The notes: generated from the letters alone by a model not told the origin. A DNA stretch of 64,000 nucleotides from Fusicatenibacter saccharivorans (GCF_027667425.1 NZ_JAQEGR010000002.1:124001-188000), one strand, 5' to 3'. Counted from the first letter of the stretch, positions 34,302 to 43,164 are shown. Translations and numbers: made by a program.

Positions 34302-35966
34302 ATGAGAAAATTATGGAAAGCAACAGCGACACTGGCAGCGGCTGTTCTTCTGGCAGGATCCCTTGCCGGATGCGGAAGCAGCGGAGGAAGCAGCAGCTCT
34401 TCCGGAGGAGGCAAAAGCGGCAGTACTTCCGATATGATTGTGACAACGATGTATACCGAGGCCGGAAGCCTGGACAGTGCAGGAGAGAGCGGTTTATGGT
34501 GGTGGTCCTACGATGATGTGTGTATGGCGCCGATCATGGAAATGAAAGAGGACGGTTCCTGGGATTACATTCTGGCAGAAAGCGTTGATGTCAATGAGGA
34601 TATGACACAGTACACCGTTCACCTCCGCAGCGATGCAAAATGGAGCAACGGAGACGATGTGACAAGTGCCGATTTCAAAAATACCATTGTCCGCGCACTG
34701 GATCCGAACTGCAAGAGTGGTTATTCCTCAATGCTTTACCCGATTGTGGGAGCTGAGGAGATGTACAACGGAACCGGCGATGAGAGCGGTCTTGGCGTAG
34801 ACACCAGCGATGATAAGACCATCGTATTCAACTTAAAGGAGCCGTGCGCTTACTTCGAACAGCTCTTTGTACTTCCGGTTTATATGCCGACGCATCGCGA
34901 GCTTCAGACAGAAACCAACGGCGACTGGGCAATGGGAAATGACATGGATGCGCTGGTAAGCTGCGGACCGTACTACCTCGCAGAGTATGTACCGAACCAG
35001 TACAGCGTTTATAAGAAAAATGAAAATTACGTTCAGGCAGACCGGATCAAAACCGATACGATCAAAAAGATGGTTATGGACGATACACAGTCCATCATCA
35101 ATGCGTATAAATCCGGTGAGCTGAACTTTATCTCAGCAGATTATACCGTTATGGACGAGTATAAAGACAGCGATGAGCTGATTACTTCTCCGGCCATGAC
35201 AAGCTACTACGTATTGTTTAATGTAAATGAAGCACCGTTTGACGATGTCCGTGTCCGCCAGGCGTTCTCTATGGCAGTCAACCGCGATGAGGTAGCTTCC
35301 GCGTGCGGTTCCTCTTATGAGGCAAGTGATTTCTTCGTAGCAAAACATCTGAAATCCTCCGCAAGCGGCAAGGACTGGGCAGAGGAAGTAGAGGAAGATC
35401 CGATCGGCTTTGATCCGGACAAGGCAAAAGAGCTTCTGGCAGAGGCCGGTTACCCGGATGGAGAAGGCTTCCCGGCCATCACCTACAAATACCCGAACCT
35501 CCAGCTCGACAGCGATATGGCACAGGCCCTGCAGGCACAGTGGAAAACAAACCTTGGCATCGAGGTGGAGCTTCAGGCAGAGGAGCAGCAGGTACAGGTA
35601 GCAGAGAGAAGATCCGGTGATTTCCAGCTTGCCCGCATGAGATGGACTGCAGACTTTACAGATCCGTTCACCTTCCTTTCCATGTACCGTTCCAACGACA
35701 GCTACAACGATAACAAGACCAACTGCCCGGAGTATGACGAACTGATGGCACAGTCGAATGAGGAAAGCGATCCGACCGCCAGATTTGAGCTGCTGCACCA
35801 GGCTGAGAGCGTACTGGTAAACGACTACTGCTTCGGCGTACCGGTACTGAATTCTTCCAATATTTATCTGGTAAGCACCGATATCACAAACTTTGAGATC
35901 GACCCGTCCAGAAACATGATCCGTACCAAATATCTGGTATTGGGAGACAGCTCTTCTGAGTCTTAA
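34302..35966 (+). CDS. Peptide-binding lipoprotein (family 5 solute-binding protein)
   Basis: A 554-residue lipoprotein with a signal peptide ending in LAGC (lipidated Cys24) and a Gly/Ser-rich linker. SBP_bac_5 landmarks include YTVHLRSDAKWSNGDDVTSADF near residue 105 and VRVRQAFSMAVNRD in the middle. The frame is open upstream into the ATPase gene, but the ATG at 34302 after AGGAGGAG gives a proper signal peptide. It delivers oligopeptides or similar ligands to the permeases encoded just upstream. Placing the binding protein last is less common than first. Confidence 0.92.
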   Translation: MRKLWKATATLAAAVLLAGSLAGCGSSGGSSSSSGGGKSGSTSDMIVTTMYTEAGSLDSAGESGLWWWSYDDVCMAPIMEMKEDGSWDYILAESVDVNEDMTQYTVHLRSDAKWSNGDDVTSADFKNTIVRALDPNCKSGYSSMLYPIVGAEEMYNGTGDESGLGVDTSDDKTIVFNLKEPCAYFEQLFVLPVYMPTHRELQTETNGDWAMGNDMDALVSCGPYYLAEYVPNQYSVYKKNENYVQADRIKTDTIKKMVMDDTQSIINAYKSGELNFISADYTVMDEYKDSDELITSPAMTSYYVLFNVNEAPFDDVRVRQAFSMAVNRDEVASACGSSYEASDFFVAKHLKSSASGKDWAEEVEEDPIGFDPDKAKELLAEAGYPDGEGFPAITYKYPNLQLDSDMAQALQAQWKTNLGIEVELQAEEQQVQVAERRSGDFQLARMRWTADFTDPFTFLSMYRSNDSYNDNKTNCPEYDELMAQSNEESDPTARFELLHQAESVLVNDYCFGVPVLNSSNIYLVSTDITNFEIDPSRNMIRTKYLVLGDSSSES

Positions 35967-36088
35967 GCAAAAAATCGGAAAACGGGAAGGCTCTGCAGAT
36001 GGCTTAGCAGCTGTTTCGAGGGGAGCCGTAAAACGGTAATTTTCCGGAAAAAAAACAATAGAAGCCGTGAAAACAGGAGGAAATGAAT

Positions 36089-37168
36089 ATGGAAGTAAAT
36101 AAAATCATCAGCCACGCATTACAGAGCATGCCGCCGAGCAAACGTCAGAAGGCATTTGCGAAGGACACCTCAAAACTGATCCATATGGGATTAAACGAAA
36201 ACAATTACGGAATGTCACCGAAGGCAGTGGCGGCACTGGAGGACTCTATGGCGGGAAGCCATTTTTATCCTGATTTTGCGGCAGTACTGCTGAAACAGAA
36301 GGTAGCGGAGCAGTACGGATTAAAAGCAGAAAATGTACTGACAGGCGCCGGATCGAGTGCGATGATCGATATGATCGGACTGACCTTTCTGGACGAGGGA
36401 GATGAGGTGCTGTTTTCCGCGCCGACCTACGGGGCATTTGCCGACATGGCGTATTTAAATGGCGGTGTGCCGGTCTCCGTACCGGTAACCGAGGAGCAGA
36501 AATTTAATCTCCCTGCCATGAAAGAAAAAATCGGTGAAAAAACAAAAATCGTGGTGATCTGCAATCCGAATAACCCGACCGGAACGTATGTGCCGATCGG
36601 GGAGCTGGAAGCATTCGCAGATACTCTTCCGGAGGACGTGCTGCTGGTGATGGATGAGGCATACATGGAGTTTGCCACCGAGCCGGACTGCTGCAGTATG
36701 GTTGATTATATGAAAGCGCATCCGGAAAAACCGATTCTGGTTCTCCGTACCTTTTCCAAATATTATGCGATGGCAGGCCTTCGTGTCGGCTATGCGCTGG
36801 GCTCCGAAGAGCTGATTGGAATCATGCGGAAATGTTCCGCTTCCTGGAACCTGAATGTCTGTGCCCAGAAAGCGGCAGTGGCAGGCCTGGCAGACCAGGA
36901 ATATTATCAGGAGCAGAAAGCAAAAATCGTGGAGGGAAGAGAATATCTGGAAAAAGAGATGGCAGCGCTTGGCTGCAGGGTTTATCCGTCCCAGTCGAAT
37001 TTCATCTACTTCGATACCGGAAAAGATCCTGCCTGGATTCAGGAACAGCTGATGGAAAAGGGCATCCGTATCGGCGCTTTTGAGATGAGCCGTGTGAGCG
37101 TGGGAACGATGGAGGAGTGTAAACTTTATATCAAAGCATTAAAAGAAATTCTGGAAGCGGCAGAGTGA
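36089..37168 (+). CDS. PLP-dependent aminotransferase, HisC-like (class I/II)
   Basis: A 359-residue fold-type I aminotransferase with the PLP lysine at Lys224 in RTFSKYYAMAGLRVGYALG, the CNPNNPTGTYVP motif and the DEAYMEF Asp-Tyr pair. It is closest in appearance to histidinol-phosphate aminotransferases, but no histidine genes are near and it follows the peptide importer by 120 bp. It may act on amino acids released from imported peptides or on a specific ligand of that system; this is inferred. The second ATG (36089) is better spaced from AGGAGG than the first at 36083. Confidence 0.85.
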   Translation: MEVNKIISHALQSMPPSKRQKAFAKDTSKLIHMGLNENNYGMSPKAVAALEDSMAGSHFYPDFAAVLLKQKVAEQYGLKAENVLTGAGSSAMIDMIGLTFLDEGDEVLFSAPTYGAFADMAYLNGGVPVSVPVTEEQKFNLPAMKEKIGEKTKIVVICNPNNPTGTYVPIGELEAFADTLPEDVLLVMDEAYMEFATEPDCCSMVDYMKAHPEKPILVLRTFSKYYAMAGLRVGYALGSEELIGIMRKCSASWNLNVCAQKAAVAGLADQEYYQEQKAKIVEGREYLEKEMAALGCRVYPSQSNFIYFDTGKDPAWIQEQLMEKGIRIGAFEMSRVSVGTMEECKLYIKALKEILEAAE

Positions 37169-37210
37169 AAAAAGGTTTTACGGTAAACGTTAAAAGATAG
37201 AATGAAAGAG

Positions 37211-37248
37211 AAAAAGACCGGATGAGAAGTAAAAAATCCGGTCTTTTT
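37211..37248 (+). terminator. Terminator after the aminotransferase
   Basis: AAAAAGACCGGA (37211-37222) pairs with TCCGGTCTTTTT (37237-37248), a 12-bp stem ending in a T-run. Confidence 0.85.
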
Positions 37249-37396
37249 CTGCTGGTATGAGAACAGAAAAAGCGGATCAGCAGGTTGCATATTTCAGGTA
37301 AAAAAGGTATACTTATAAGTGATAAAAAGAGAAATATGTTAGCAGCAGCTAATAAGAAAAAAACAGAGAAAAAACATGGTTTTTGCAAATTAGTGC

Positions 37397-37425
37397 TTGC
37401 CATTCCATGAAAATTGGAATATTAT
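37397..37425 (+). promoter_or_regulatory. Promoter of the AbiEi-like gene with palindrome in the spacer
   Basis: TTGCCA (37397-37402), a 17-bp spacer and TATTAT (37420-37425). The spacer is bounded by the inverted repeat ATTCCA (37402-37407) and TGGAAT (37415-37420), which touches both promoter boxes. AbiEi proteins are known to repress their own promoters through inverted repeats, so this is a plausible operator. Confidence 0.65.
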
Positions 37426-37484
37426 ATGTGCAAACGCCTATAGATGAAAAAACATGTATCACATCCTGAAAGGGGAAAGAAAAT

Positions 37485-38090
37485 ATGCTTTTTAAAACAT
37501 ACCAGAAGATCACGACGTTATTTAAAGAACATCATGGATATATGAGCTTCGCAGACCTCAGAGATCATCAGGTGACTGTACTGCAGCTGGCAGAAATGGA
37601 AGAGGAAGGAAGTCTGGAACGATTTGCACGCGGCTGGTACTGGTGCAAGGACTGTGGTTATGAAAAACCGGAAGACTATCAATATATTGAAATTGCGAAA
37701 GTAAACCCACGCGCAGTCATCTGCATGGACAGTGCTGCATGGCTTGCCGGAATGCTGAAAGAAGAGCCGGCTACGATTGCAGTTGCAACAGCACGGACAG
37801 ACCGAAAAAAAATGGATCTGGAAAATTTTGAAATCAGACGTTTTTATTTCCAGAATGCCGATGTCCCGGGTGAAATCTGTGAGAAAAAGACAGAGTTTGG
37901 TTCCTACAAATATTATTCTCCGAAGAGAACCTTCTGTGACTGTCTGCGCATGAACAACAAGATGCCGGAGGAAGTAAAAGAAGAAATCCTCACCTGGTGC
38001 CGGAAACAGAAATATTCCAAAGAAGAGATTCTGGAATACGCGAACAAGCTCCGTGCGGTAAAAAATATCGAGGAAGAGTATCAGAAATAA
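37485..38090 (+). CDS. AbiEi-family antitoxin-like protein without a toxin partner
   Basis: A 201-residue protein. The N-terminal winged-helix domain (YMSFADLRDHQVTVLQLAEMEEEGSLERFARGWYW) and the central region (AVICMDSAAWLAGM, YSPKRTFCDCLRMNNKM) match AbiEi, the antitoxin and autorepressor of type IV AbiE systems. No AbiEii nucleotidyltransferase follows; the next gene is a GH3 enzyme behind its own hairpin. It may be an orphan regulator, or may have lost the toxin. Its promoter carries a palindrome. The start follows GAAAGGGG. Confidence 0.82.
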   Translation: MLFKTYQKITTLFKEHHGYMSFADLRDHQVTVLQLAEMEEEGSLERFARGWYWCKDCGYEKPEDYQYIEIAKVNPRAVICMDSAAWLAGMLKEEPATIAVATARTDRKKMDLENFEIRRFYFQNADVPGEICEKKTEFGSYKYYSPKRTFCDCLRMNNKMPEEVKEEILTWCRKQKYSKEEILEYANKLRAVKNIEEEYQK

Positions 38091-38112
38091 AATTTCACAG
38101 GAATAGATAAGG

Positions 38113-38160
38113 GAAACTCCCGACGGAAGATCTTATACGAGAAATTCTGCCGGGAGTTTC
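38113..38160. terminator. Hairpin after the AbiEi-like gene
   Basis: GAAACTCCCG (38113-38122) and CGGGAGTTTC (38151-38160) are perfect inverted repeats with a 28-nt loop and no following T-run. The only clear promoter element before the GH3 gene is a TATAAT at 38286-38291. Confidence 0.55.
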
Positions 38161-38322
38161 TGCGTGTATATCAGATGGTTACGCATACACGATTTCCTCG
38201 TATGTTCCCCTGTGTTGTTCGCAAAAATCGCATAAAATGAGAAGCAAAGAGCAATACTTGACTAGCCGAACGGGAAACGCGGCGATATAATAGAGGCAAC
38301 AAATTTCGGGAGGATTTTACCT

Positions 38323-40467
38323 ATGAGTAAAGAGACGAGAGAGTATGCAAAACAGCTGGTTTCCCAGATGACGCTGGAAGAAAAAATGAGCCAGATGGTC
38401 TATCAGTCACCGGCGATCGAGCGTCTTGGCATTCCGGCATACAACTGGTGGAATGAAGCGCTGCACGGCGTGGCAAGAGCTGGTGTGGCAACGGTATTTC
38501 CGCAGGCTATTGGCCTTGCAGCAACGTTTGATAAAGAGCTGCTGCAGGAGATCGGTGATGTTGTTTCTACCGAGGGACGTGCAAAATTCAACGAGTTTTC
38601 GAGAAAAGGCGACCGCGGCATCTACAAAGGCCTGACCTTCTGGGCACCGAACGTCAACATTTTCCGTGATCCGAGATGGGGCCGTGGCCATGAGACATAT
38701 GGTGAGGACCCGTATCTGACTGGTGAGCTCGGATGCGCCTACATCCGCGGATTACAGGGACCGGACCCGGATCACCCGAAGGCAGCGGCGTGTGCCAAAC
38801 ATTTCGCCGTCCACAGCGGCCCAGAGGCGATCCGCCATGAGTTTGACGCAAGAGTCAGCAAACATGATCTGTATGACACCTATCTGTATGCCTTCAAACG
38901 CTGTGTCAAGGATGCAAAAGTCGAGGCAGTCATGGGCGCGTATAACCGTGTCAACGGTGAACCGGCATGCGGAAGCAAGACATTGTTAAAGGACATCCTG
39001 CGCGATGAGTTCGGCTTTGAAGGCCATGTTGTCTCCGACTGCTGGGCAATCATAGATTTCCATGAGCACCACAGAGTGACCAAAAATGTAGAGGAGTCCG
39101 CAGCGCGTGCCGTCAACAACGGCTGTGACCTGAACTGCGGCGTTGCTTTCCTGCATCTGCCGAAAGCATACGAGGATGGCCTGGTATCCGAAGAGGCAAT
39201 CACCGCGGCAGTTGAGCGCCTGATGGAAATCCGCATCCGCCTCGGTATGATGAAAGACTATCCGTCACCGTACGAAGATCTGTCCTACGATCTAGTCGAG
39301 TGCAAAGAGCATGTTGATCTGTCCGTCGAGGCAGCGAGAAGAAGTATGGTTCTGCTGAAAAATGAAAACAACATGCTGCCGCTCGATGTGAAGAAGATCC
39401 GCAGTATCGCCGTGATCGGACCGAACGCGAACTCGAGAGCAGCGCTGGTTGGAAACTATCAGGGAACATCGTCCAGATACATCACACCGCTGGAAGGAAT
39501 TCAGCAGTATGTCGGTGATGATGTGAGAGTGACATACGCAGAGGGCTGCCATCTGTATAAAAATAAAGTCGAAGGACTCGGCGAGGACAAAGACCGTTTC
39601 AAAGAGGCTGTCATTGCCGCTGAGCACGCAGACGTTGTCGTTCTGTGCCTTGGACTTGATGCAACTGTTGAGGGCGAGGAAGGCGATGCCGGAAACGAAT
39701 ACGCGAGCGGCGATAAGCTGGGCCTCAATCTGCCGGGCTTACAGGAGGAACTGCTTGAGACAATCACAGCGGTTGGAAAACCGGTAGTCCTCGTTCTCTC
39801 GGCAGGAAGTGCCATCGACCTGTCCTGGGCCGAGGAGCATGTACCGGCTATCCTTGACAGCTGGTATCCGGGTGCGCGCGGCGGAAAAGCCGTGGCCGAG
39901 GCGCTGTTCGGCGATTATGCACCGAACGGAAAACTGCCGGTGACTTTCTATCAGGGAACAGAAAATCTGCCGGAGTTCACCGATTACAGCATGGCAGGAC
40001 GAACCTACCGCTATACTGATAAAAATATTCTGTATCCATTTGGATATGGACTGACGTATGGAACAATTTCCTACAGCGGCGCAAAAACGGAGCAGGAGAC
40101 GAGCGCGGTGCTCGACGATGTGACCGTGTGCACGAAGGTGAAGAATGAGAGTGCATATCCGCTGCATGAGAGCGTAGAGGTTTATGTGAAATACAAAAAC
40201 GCACAGCCGGGTGAGCCAGGTTTCCAGTTAAAAGGCATCGCGTGCGTGGAACTGCAGGCAGGAGAAGAAAAAGAGGTTTCCGTGACACTGCATGCAAGAG
40301 ATTTTGCTGTTATCACAGAGGACGGCGGATGTGTCGTACGGCCGGGCGAGTATGAAATCTCCATCGGCGGACAGCAGCCGGGCGAAAGAAGCCGCGCGCT
40401 GACAGGACGTGAGACAGAGATTCTGACGGTCAGAAAAGAAGGAAATGAAGAGAACGTCGAGTATTAA
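38323..40467 (+). CDS. Glycoside hydrolase family 3 (beta-xylosidase/beta-glucosidase)
   Basis: A 714-residue GH3 enzyme: an (alpha/beta)8 barrel with nucleophile Asp239 in VVSDCWAI, an alpha/beta sandwich, and a C-terminal fibronectin-like domain. The N-terminus MTLEEKMSQMVYQSPAIERLGIPAYNWWNEALHGVAR resembles the Xyl3A-type beta-xylosidase branch more than BglX. There is no signal peptide, so it is cytoplasmic. The start follows TTCGGGAGG and a strong terminator follows at 40492. Xylosidase activity fits the xylan locus at 1-12 kb; alpha-arabinosidase or beta-glucosidase activity is possible. Confidence 0.9.
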   Translation: MSKETREYAKQLVSQMTLEEKMSQMVYQSPAIERLGIPAYNWWNEALHGVARAGVATVFPQAIGLAATFDKELLQEIGDVVSTEGRAKFNEFSRKGDRGIYKGLTFWAPNVNIFRDPRWGRGHETYGEDPYLTGELGCAYIRGLQGPDPDHPKAAACAKHFAVHSGPEAIRHEFDARVSKHDLYDTYLYAFKRCVKDAKVEAVMGAYNRVNGEPACGSKTLLKDILRDEFGFEGHVVSDCWAIIDFHEHHRVTKNVEESAARAVNNGCDLNCGVAFLHLPKAYEDGLVSEEAITAAVERLMEIRIRLGMMKDYPSPYEDLSYDLVECKEHVDLSVEAARRSMVLLKNENNMLPLDVKKIRSIAVIGPNANSRAALVGNYQGTSSRYITPLEGIQQYVGDDVRVTYAEGCHLYKNKVEGLGEDKDRFKEAVIAAEHADVVVLCLGLDATVEGEEGDAGNEYASGDKLGLNLPGLQEELLETITAVGKPVVLVLSAGSAIDLSWAEEHVPAILDSWYPGARGGKAVAEALFGDYAPNGKLPVTFYQGTENLPEFTDYSMAGRTYRYTDKNILYPFGYGLTYGTISYSGAKTEQETSAVLDDVTVCTKVKNESAYPLHESVEVYVKYKNAQPGEPGFQLKGIACVELQAGEEKEVSVTLHARDFAVITEDGGCVVRPGEYEISIGGQQPGERSRALTGRETEILTVRKEGNEENVEY

Positions 40468-40490
40468 GTATTAGATAGAAATTGAAAAAC

Positions 40491-40527
40491 GAAGAGGGAG
40501 GTGGAATCGTCTGCCTCCCTCTTTTGG
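40491..40527 (+). terminator. Terminator of the GH3 gene
   Basis: AAGAGGGAGG pairs with CCTCCCTCTT around a short interior, with a following TTTT, just after the GH3 stop. Confidence 0.8.
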
Positions 40528-40530
40528 TGA

Positions 40531-41116
40531 CAGAATGGACGGCTTGGTGCGATGATCGCTGGAAATCTGCCGAACCTGCTTCATTTCCAGACCGGCGGAC
40601 TGTATGGTGCTGCATCTTCGTGCACCGAAGGGAAAAGTGTCGGTTGAGGTGATGCTGAACCGTGCAAAATATTTTGACCGTACAGGAAAGGTCAACGATC
40701 ACACGATTTATCTGAGCGGAAACCTAGGAAAAAATGCCCTGGAATTGGCCATGTGCCTGTCGGCAAAAGCAACGGGCGGCCGTGTGTATACCATGGGTCA
40801 TACTCTGGTGATCGAAGAGGCAGAGAAGATTACCGAAAAGCTGGAGCGCGCGATGGCGCAGAGCAGAGAACACAAAATCATTCTCCTTCCGGCGCTGCCG
40901 AAGGCGTGGGATCATGGAGAAGTGAAAGGCCTGCGGCTGGTTGGAAATGCATCGATTGCACTTGCGTGGGAGAATGGAAAACTGACACGGTGTGCGGTTA
41001 CGGCGGATCAGGCGTATGAAGGGGAAGTTGTGTATGGAGAGATGCGTCAAGCGGTAAAACTGGAAAAAGGTGAGACAGTTATGCTGGATGCGGTATTGCA
41101 GCTGCTTGAATCATAA
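40531..41116 (+). pseudogene. Remnant of a GH95 alpha-L-fucosidase
   Basis: At 40534 one frame reads NGRLGAMIAGN, the N-terminal signature of GH95 enzymes (normally GNGRLGAM). That frame stops after about 35 codons and another frame (40604-41116, 170 residues) carries on with MLNRAKYFDRTGKV and KALELAMCL-like N-terminal domain sequence. It then jumps to the C-terminal GH95 motif LLPALPKAWDHGEVKGLRL. Functional GH95 enzymes have about 750-800 residues, so most of the catalytic domain is deleted and a frameshift is present. It lies directly after the GH3 gene. The ORF itself is intact and could still be translated. Confidence 0.7.
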
Positions 41117-41127
41117 ACATGAAGATA

Positions 41128-41165
41128 GAAAATGCCGGGCAGAGAAAAATCTGTCCGGCGTTTTC
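41128..41165. terminator. Bidirectional terminator between GH95 remnant and radical SAM gene
   Basis: GAAAATGCCGGGCAGA and TCTGTCCGGCGTTTTC are near-perfect inverted arms with A- and T-runs at both ends. It serves two convergent units. Confidence 0.8.
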
Positions 41166-41179
41166 AGCATATGTAAAGA

Positions 41180-42301
41180 CTATAAGGCGATGGAGGAAAA
41201 AGAAGCTTCTTCTGCCAGCAGCAGGTGATAGTAATGCTCGGAATAGCGGCAGAGATAACCAGGCATTCCCCGATAAGAACTGGTTTCTAAAAACGCGGCT
41301 GCGACGCAGGTGCGGCATATCGGTTGCAAACGGCATTGACAGCATTGGGAACTTAGGGAAATCTTCTGTGCAGCGGCGGAAACTTTTTCCCAGGCGGAAA
41401 TAAATCCAAGATCAAAAACAGGGGCGGAGATTTCGGATAACATCACACAGGGGAAAAGAAAGCCCTGCCAGTTGATGAAGAAGGAGCAGTTTCCGGCAAG
41501 ACAGGAGATATGACCATTGTCCCGTGGAAAAGACGGATTGTTGACGCGGTGGATGGATTCATGAACGTACTGCCGGAAAATATCGCTGGTCAGCTGCAGT
41601 TTCAGTGTCTGCAGGGCAAGCGCAGCGGCGTCTTCCGGGTTCAGGCGGACCTGAGCATCAAAAGGAAGGGAGCGTTCCCGGACGGCGGGCATCATATAGT
41701 GATCGGCATGAACGGGGACTTCAAGCTTTTCTCCGAGAACAAAGATTTTTGGAAAATCATGCGCGTTCTTTTTAGTGACGCTACAGCTGATTTTGACATC
41801 AACGTTTCGTTCGCGGAGCAGACGGATGGCGCGGACGGTCTGATCAAAGCCCTGGGGGTAATGGCAGAGACGGTTATAGGAAGCGGCATCGGCACCGTAG
41901 AGCGTGATGTTAATGCGGCGCGGCCTGTACTCAGCAAAAAAATCAGCCCAGGATTCGCCCAGCAGGGTTCCATTGGTGTTGATGGTAAGAATCATACCCA
42001 TGTTTCGAAGCTCAAGATATAGTGTTTTGAAATCAGGAAAGAGAAGTGGTTCACCGCCGGTCAGAAGAAGAAAAAGTGTACCGGCTTTTTGCATCTGCTG
42101 TGCAAGCAGAATCCATTCATCAACTGTGCGGAGTTGTCCCTGACATTCCATTTCTGAACGGGACAGACGGACATAACACATGTCGCAGTTCATATTGCAG
42201 AGTGGCAGAAGTTCAAGCGCGCCGGTAATAGGAATGTGCTGCTGGCGCGCTTTCTGGAGAAAAGAACGCTCGAAGGTGGAAGCGTCGTCCATGTAGTTCA
42301 T
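41180..42301 (-). CDS. Radical SAM/SPASM peptide-modifying enzyme
   Basis: A 373-residue radical SAM protein with the CX3CX2C cluster motif in LLPLCNMNCDMCY (Cys35, Cys39, Cys42) and the GGEPLL motif for SAM binding. The C-terminal ~110 residues carry many Cys (SCLAGNC, LFPCVM, SQCCQCRLQPICRTC, YLCRYS), the SPASM pattern for extra iron-sulfur clusters found in peptide-maturing enzymes. The ATG at 42301 follows GGAGG; an upstream in-frame start lacks a site. It is downstream of PqqD and the precursor-like gene on the same strand, past a hairpin. It probably installs thioether or C-C crosslinks in the 135-residue protein; this is inferred. Confidence 0.9.
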   Translation of the reverse strand: MNYMDDASTFERSFLQKARQQHIPITGALELLPLCNMNCDMCYVRLSRSEMECQGQLRTVDEWILLAQQMQKAGTLFLLLTGGEPLLFPDFKTLYLELRNMGMILTINTNGTLLGESWADFFAEYRPRRINITLYGADAASYNRLCHYPQGFDQTVRAIRLLRERNVDVKISCSVTKKNAHDFPKIFVLGEKLEVPVHADHYMMPAVRERSLPFDAQVRLNPEDAAALALQTLKLQLTSDIFRQYVHESIHRVNNPSFPRDNGHISCLAGNCSFFINWQGFLFPCVMLSEISAPVFDLGFISAWEKVSAAAQKISLSSQCCQCRLQPICRTCVAAAFLETSSYRGMPGYLCRYSEHYYHLLLAEEASFSSIAL

Positions 42302-42354
42302 AAAGGTTCCTCCGAAAAAAGTGGTTTGATGAACCAATTATTAATAGGTATAGT

Positions 42355-42385
42355 AAAGGATCGAAACGAGTGGGTTCGATCCTTT
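42355..42385 (-). other. Hairpin between precursor-like gene and radical SAM gene
   Basis: Read on the minus strand, AAAGGATCGAAC pairs with GTTTCGATCCTTT around a 7-nt loop. Placed after a small gene and before the enzyme gene, it fits partial termination that keeps precursor above enzyme. Confidence 0.7.
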
Positions 42386-42421
42386 TGCTGTGGTTTGAAA
42401 AATTATTATTTAGTGGAAAAA

Positions 42422-42829
42422 TCAGGATTTGGCGGTTTCCCAAGTATTGATGTCTAGTCTGGTAGTACAATGAACGTTTGTACCATTTTCGGTCCAGATG
42501 ACAACGGGGGTTGCTTCATCATTGCGGGTAGACTGGTCATCTATAAAACCACTGATAAATCCACTGTCAGATTCCGCTTCATGAGTCTTGTTACAAGGAT
42601 GATATCCAGAAAATTGAGCTTGAGAGCCCCAGCCTCCCCATGAGTCTTCTTTTGCGATATATTTTTTTTGCCCAGATCCATCATAATAATAAACATTATA
42701 ATTATGACCGTATTGTCCAGCATCGCAGACAAATTTATAAACTTTCCCGCTATCCCCGCAGGCCGCCACATATTCATTTGCAGCAAATTCCTGAACCTCA
42801 ACAACAGGTTCCATCCACTCTTTCTTCAT
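42422..42829 (-). CDS. Putative precursor of a ribosomally made modified peptide (135 residues)
   Basis: A 135-residue protein. Residues 1-23 look like a leader (MKKEWMEPVVEVQEFAANEY followed by VAAC). The remainder is polar and rich in Gly, Tyr, Asp and Ser, with Cys at 24, 35, 79 and 121. There is no membrane helix, enzyme motif or signal peptide. Its start overlaps the PqqD stop (ATGA), so the two are translationally coupled, and a hairpin separates it from the radical SAM gene. Position between PqqD and the radical SAM enzyme is the main evidence for a substrate role. VAA before Cys24 resembles a signal-peptidase site, and an S26-type peptidase is encoded in the opposite arm. I do not know a named family; the leader pattern looks familiar from gut Firmicutes. 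Confidence 0.65.
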   Translation of the reverse strand: MKKEWMEPVVEVQEFAANEYVAACGDSGKVYKFVCDAGQYGHNYNVYYYDGSGQKKYIAKEDSWGGWGSQAQFSGYHPCNKTHEAESDSGFISGFIDDQSTRNDEATPVVIWTENGTNVHCTTRLDINTWETAKS

Positions 42830-43164
42830 AACGATATAACCTCCTCTAATAATGCATACCTTAAAGTATCATGCACAAAATTTAAAGCAGAATTTTGAAT
42901 CGTATCTTCCGCAGCCTCATATTCCTCTAACGCCTGTGCAACGACTTCCGAAATGGTACGTGGCTGCTGAAAAGCATTCCAGAGAAATGCAGCGGTATCG
43001 TTTGGAACCATCACTGCATTCGAAATCTGACAGGCAGTCCCAACGGGAATAATCGCATATTCCCCTGCAATTTCACGCAGCAGATAATCGGAATTGACAC
43101 GATATTTTTTTTCATTTATCTTTTGTAACAAATCCGACCGGGTCGGAGAAGCAATCGGTTCCAT
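42826..43164 (-). CDS. PqqD-family peptide-recognition protein
   Basis: A 112-residue protein with the PqqD fold pattern: YLLREIAGEYAIIPVG near residue 25 and NDTAAFLWNAFQQPRTISEVVAQAL in the middle. PqqD proteins (RiPP recognition elements) bind leader peptides and present them to radical SAM enzymes. The ATG at 43164 follows GGGGAG; a GTG one codon upstream is in frame. It is the first gene of the minus-strand arm, 118 bp from a consensus promoter. Confidence 0.88.
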   Translation of the reverse strand: MEPIASPTRSDLLQKINEKKYRVNSDYLLREIAGEYAIIPVGTACQISNAVMVPNDTAAFLWNAFQQPRTISEVVAQALEEYEAAEDTIQNSALNFVHDTLRYALLEEVISL

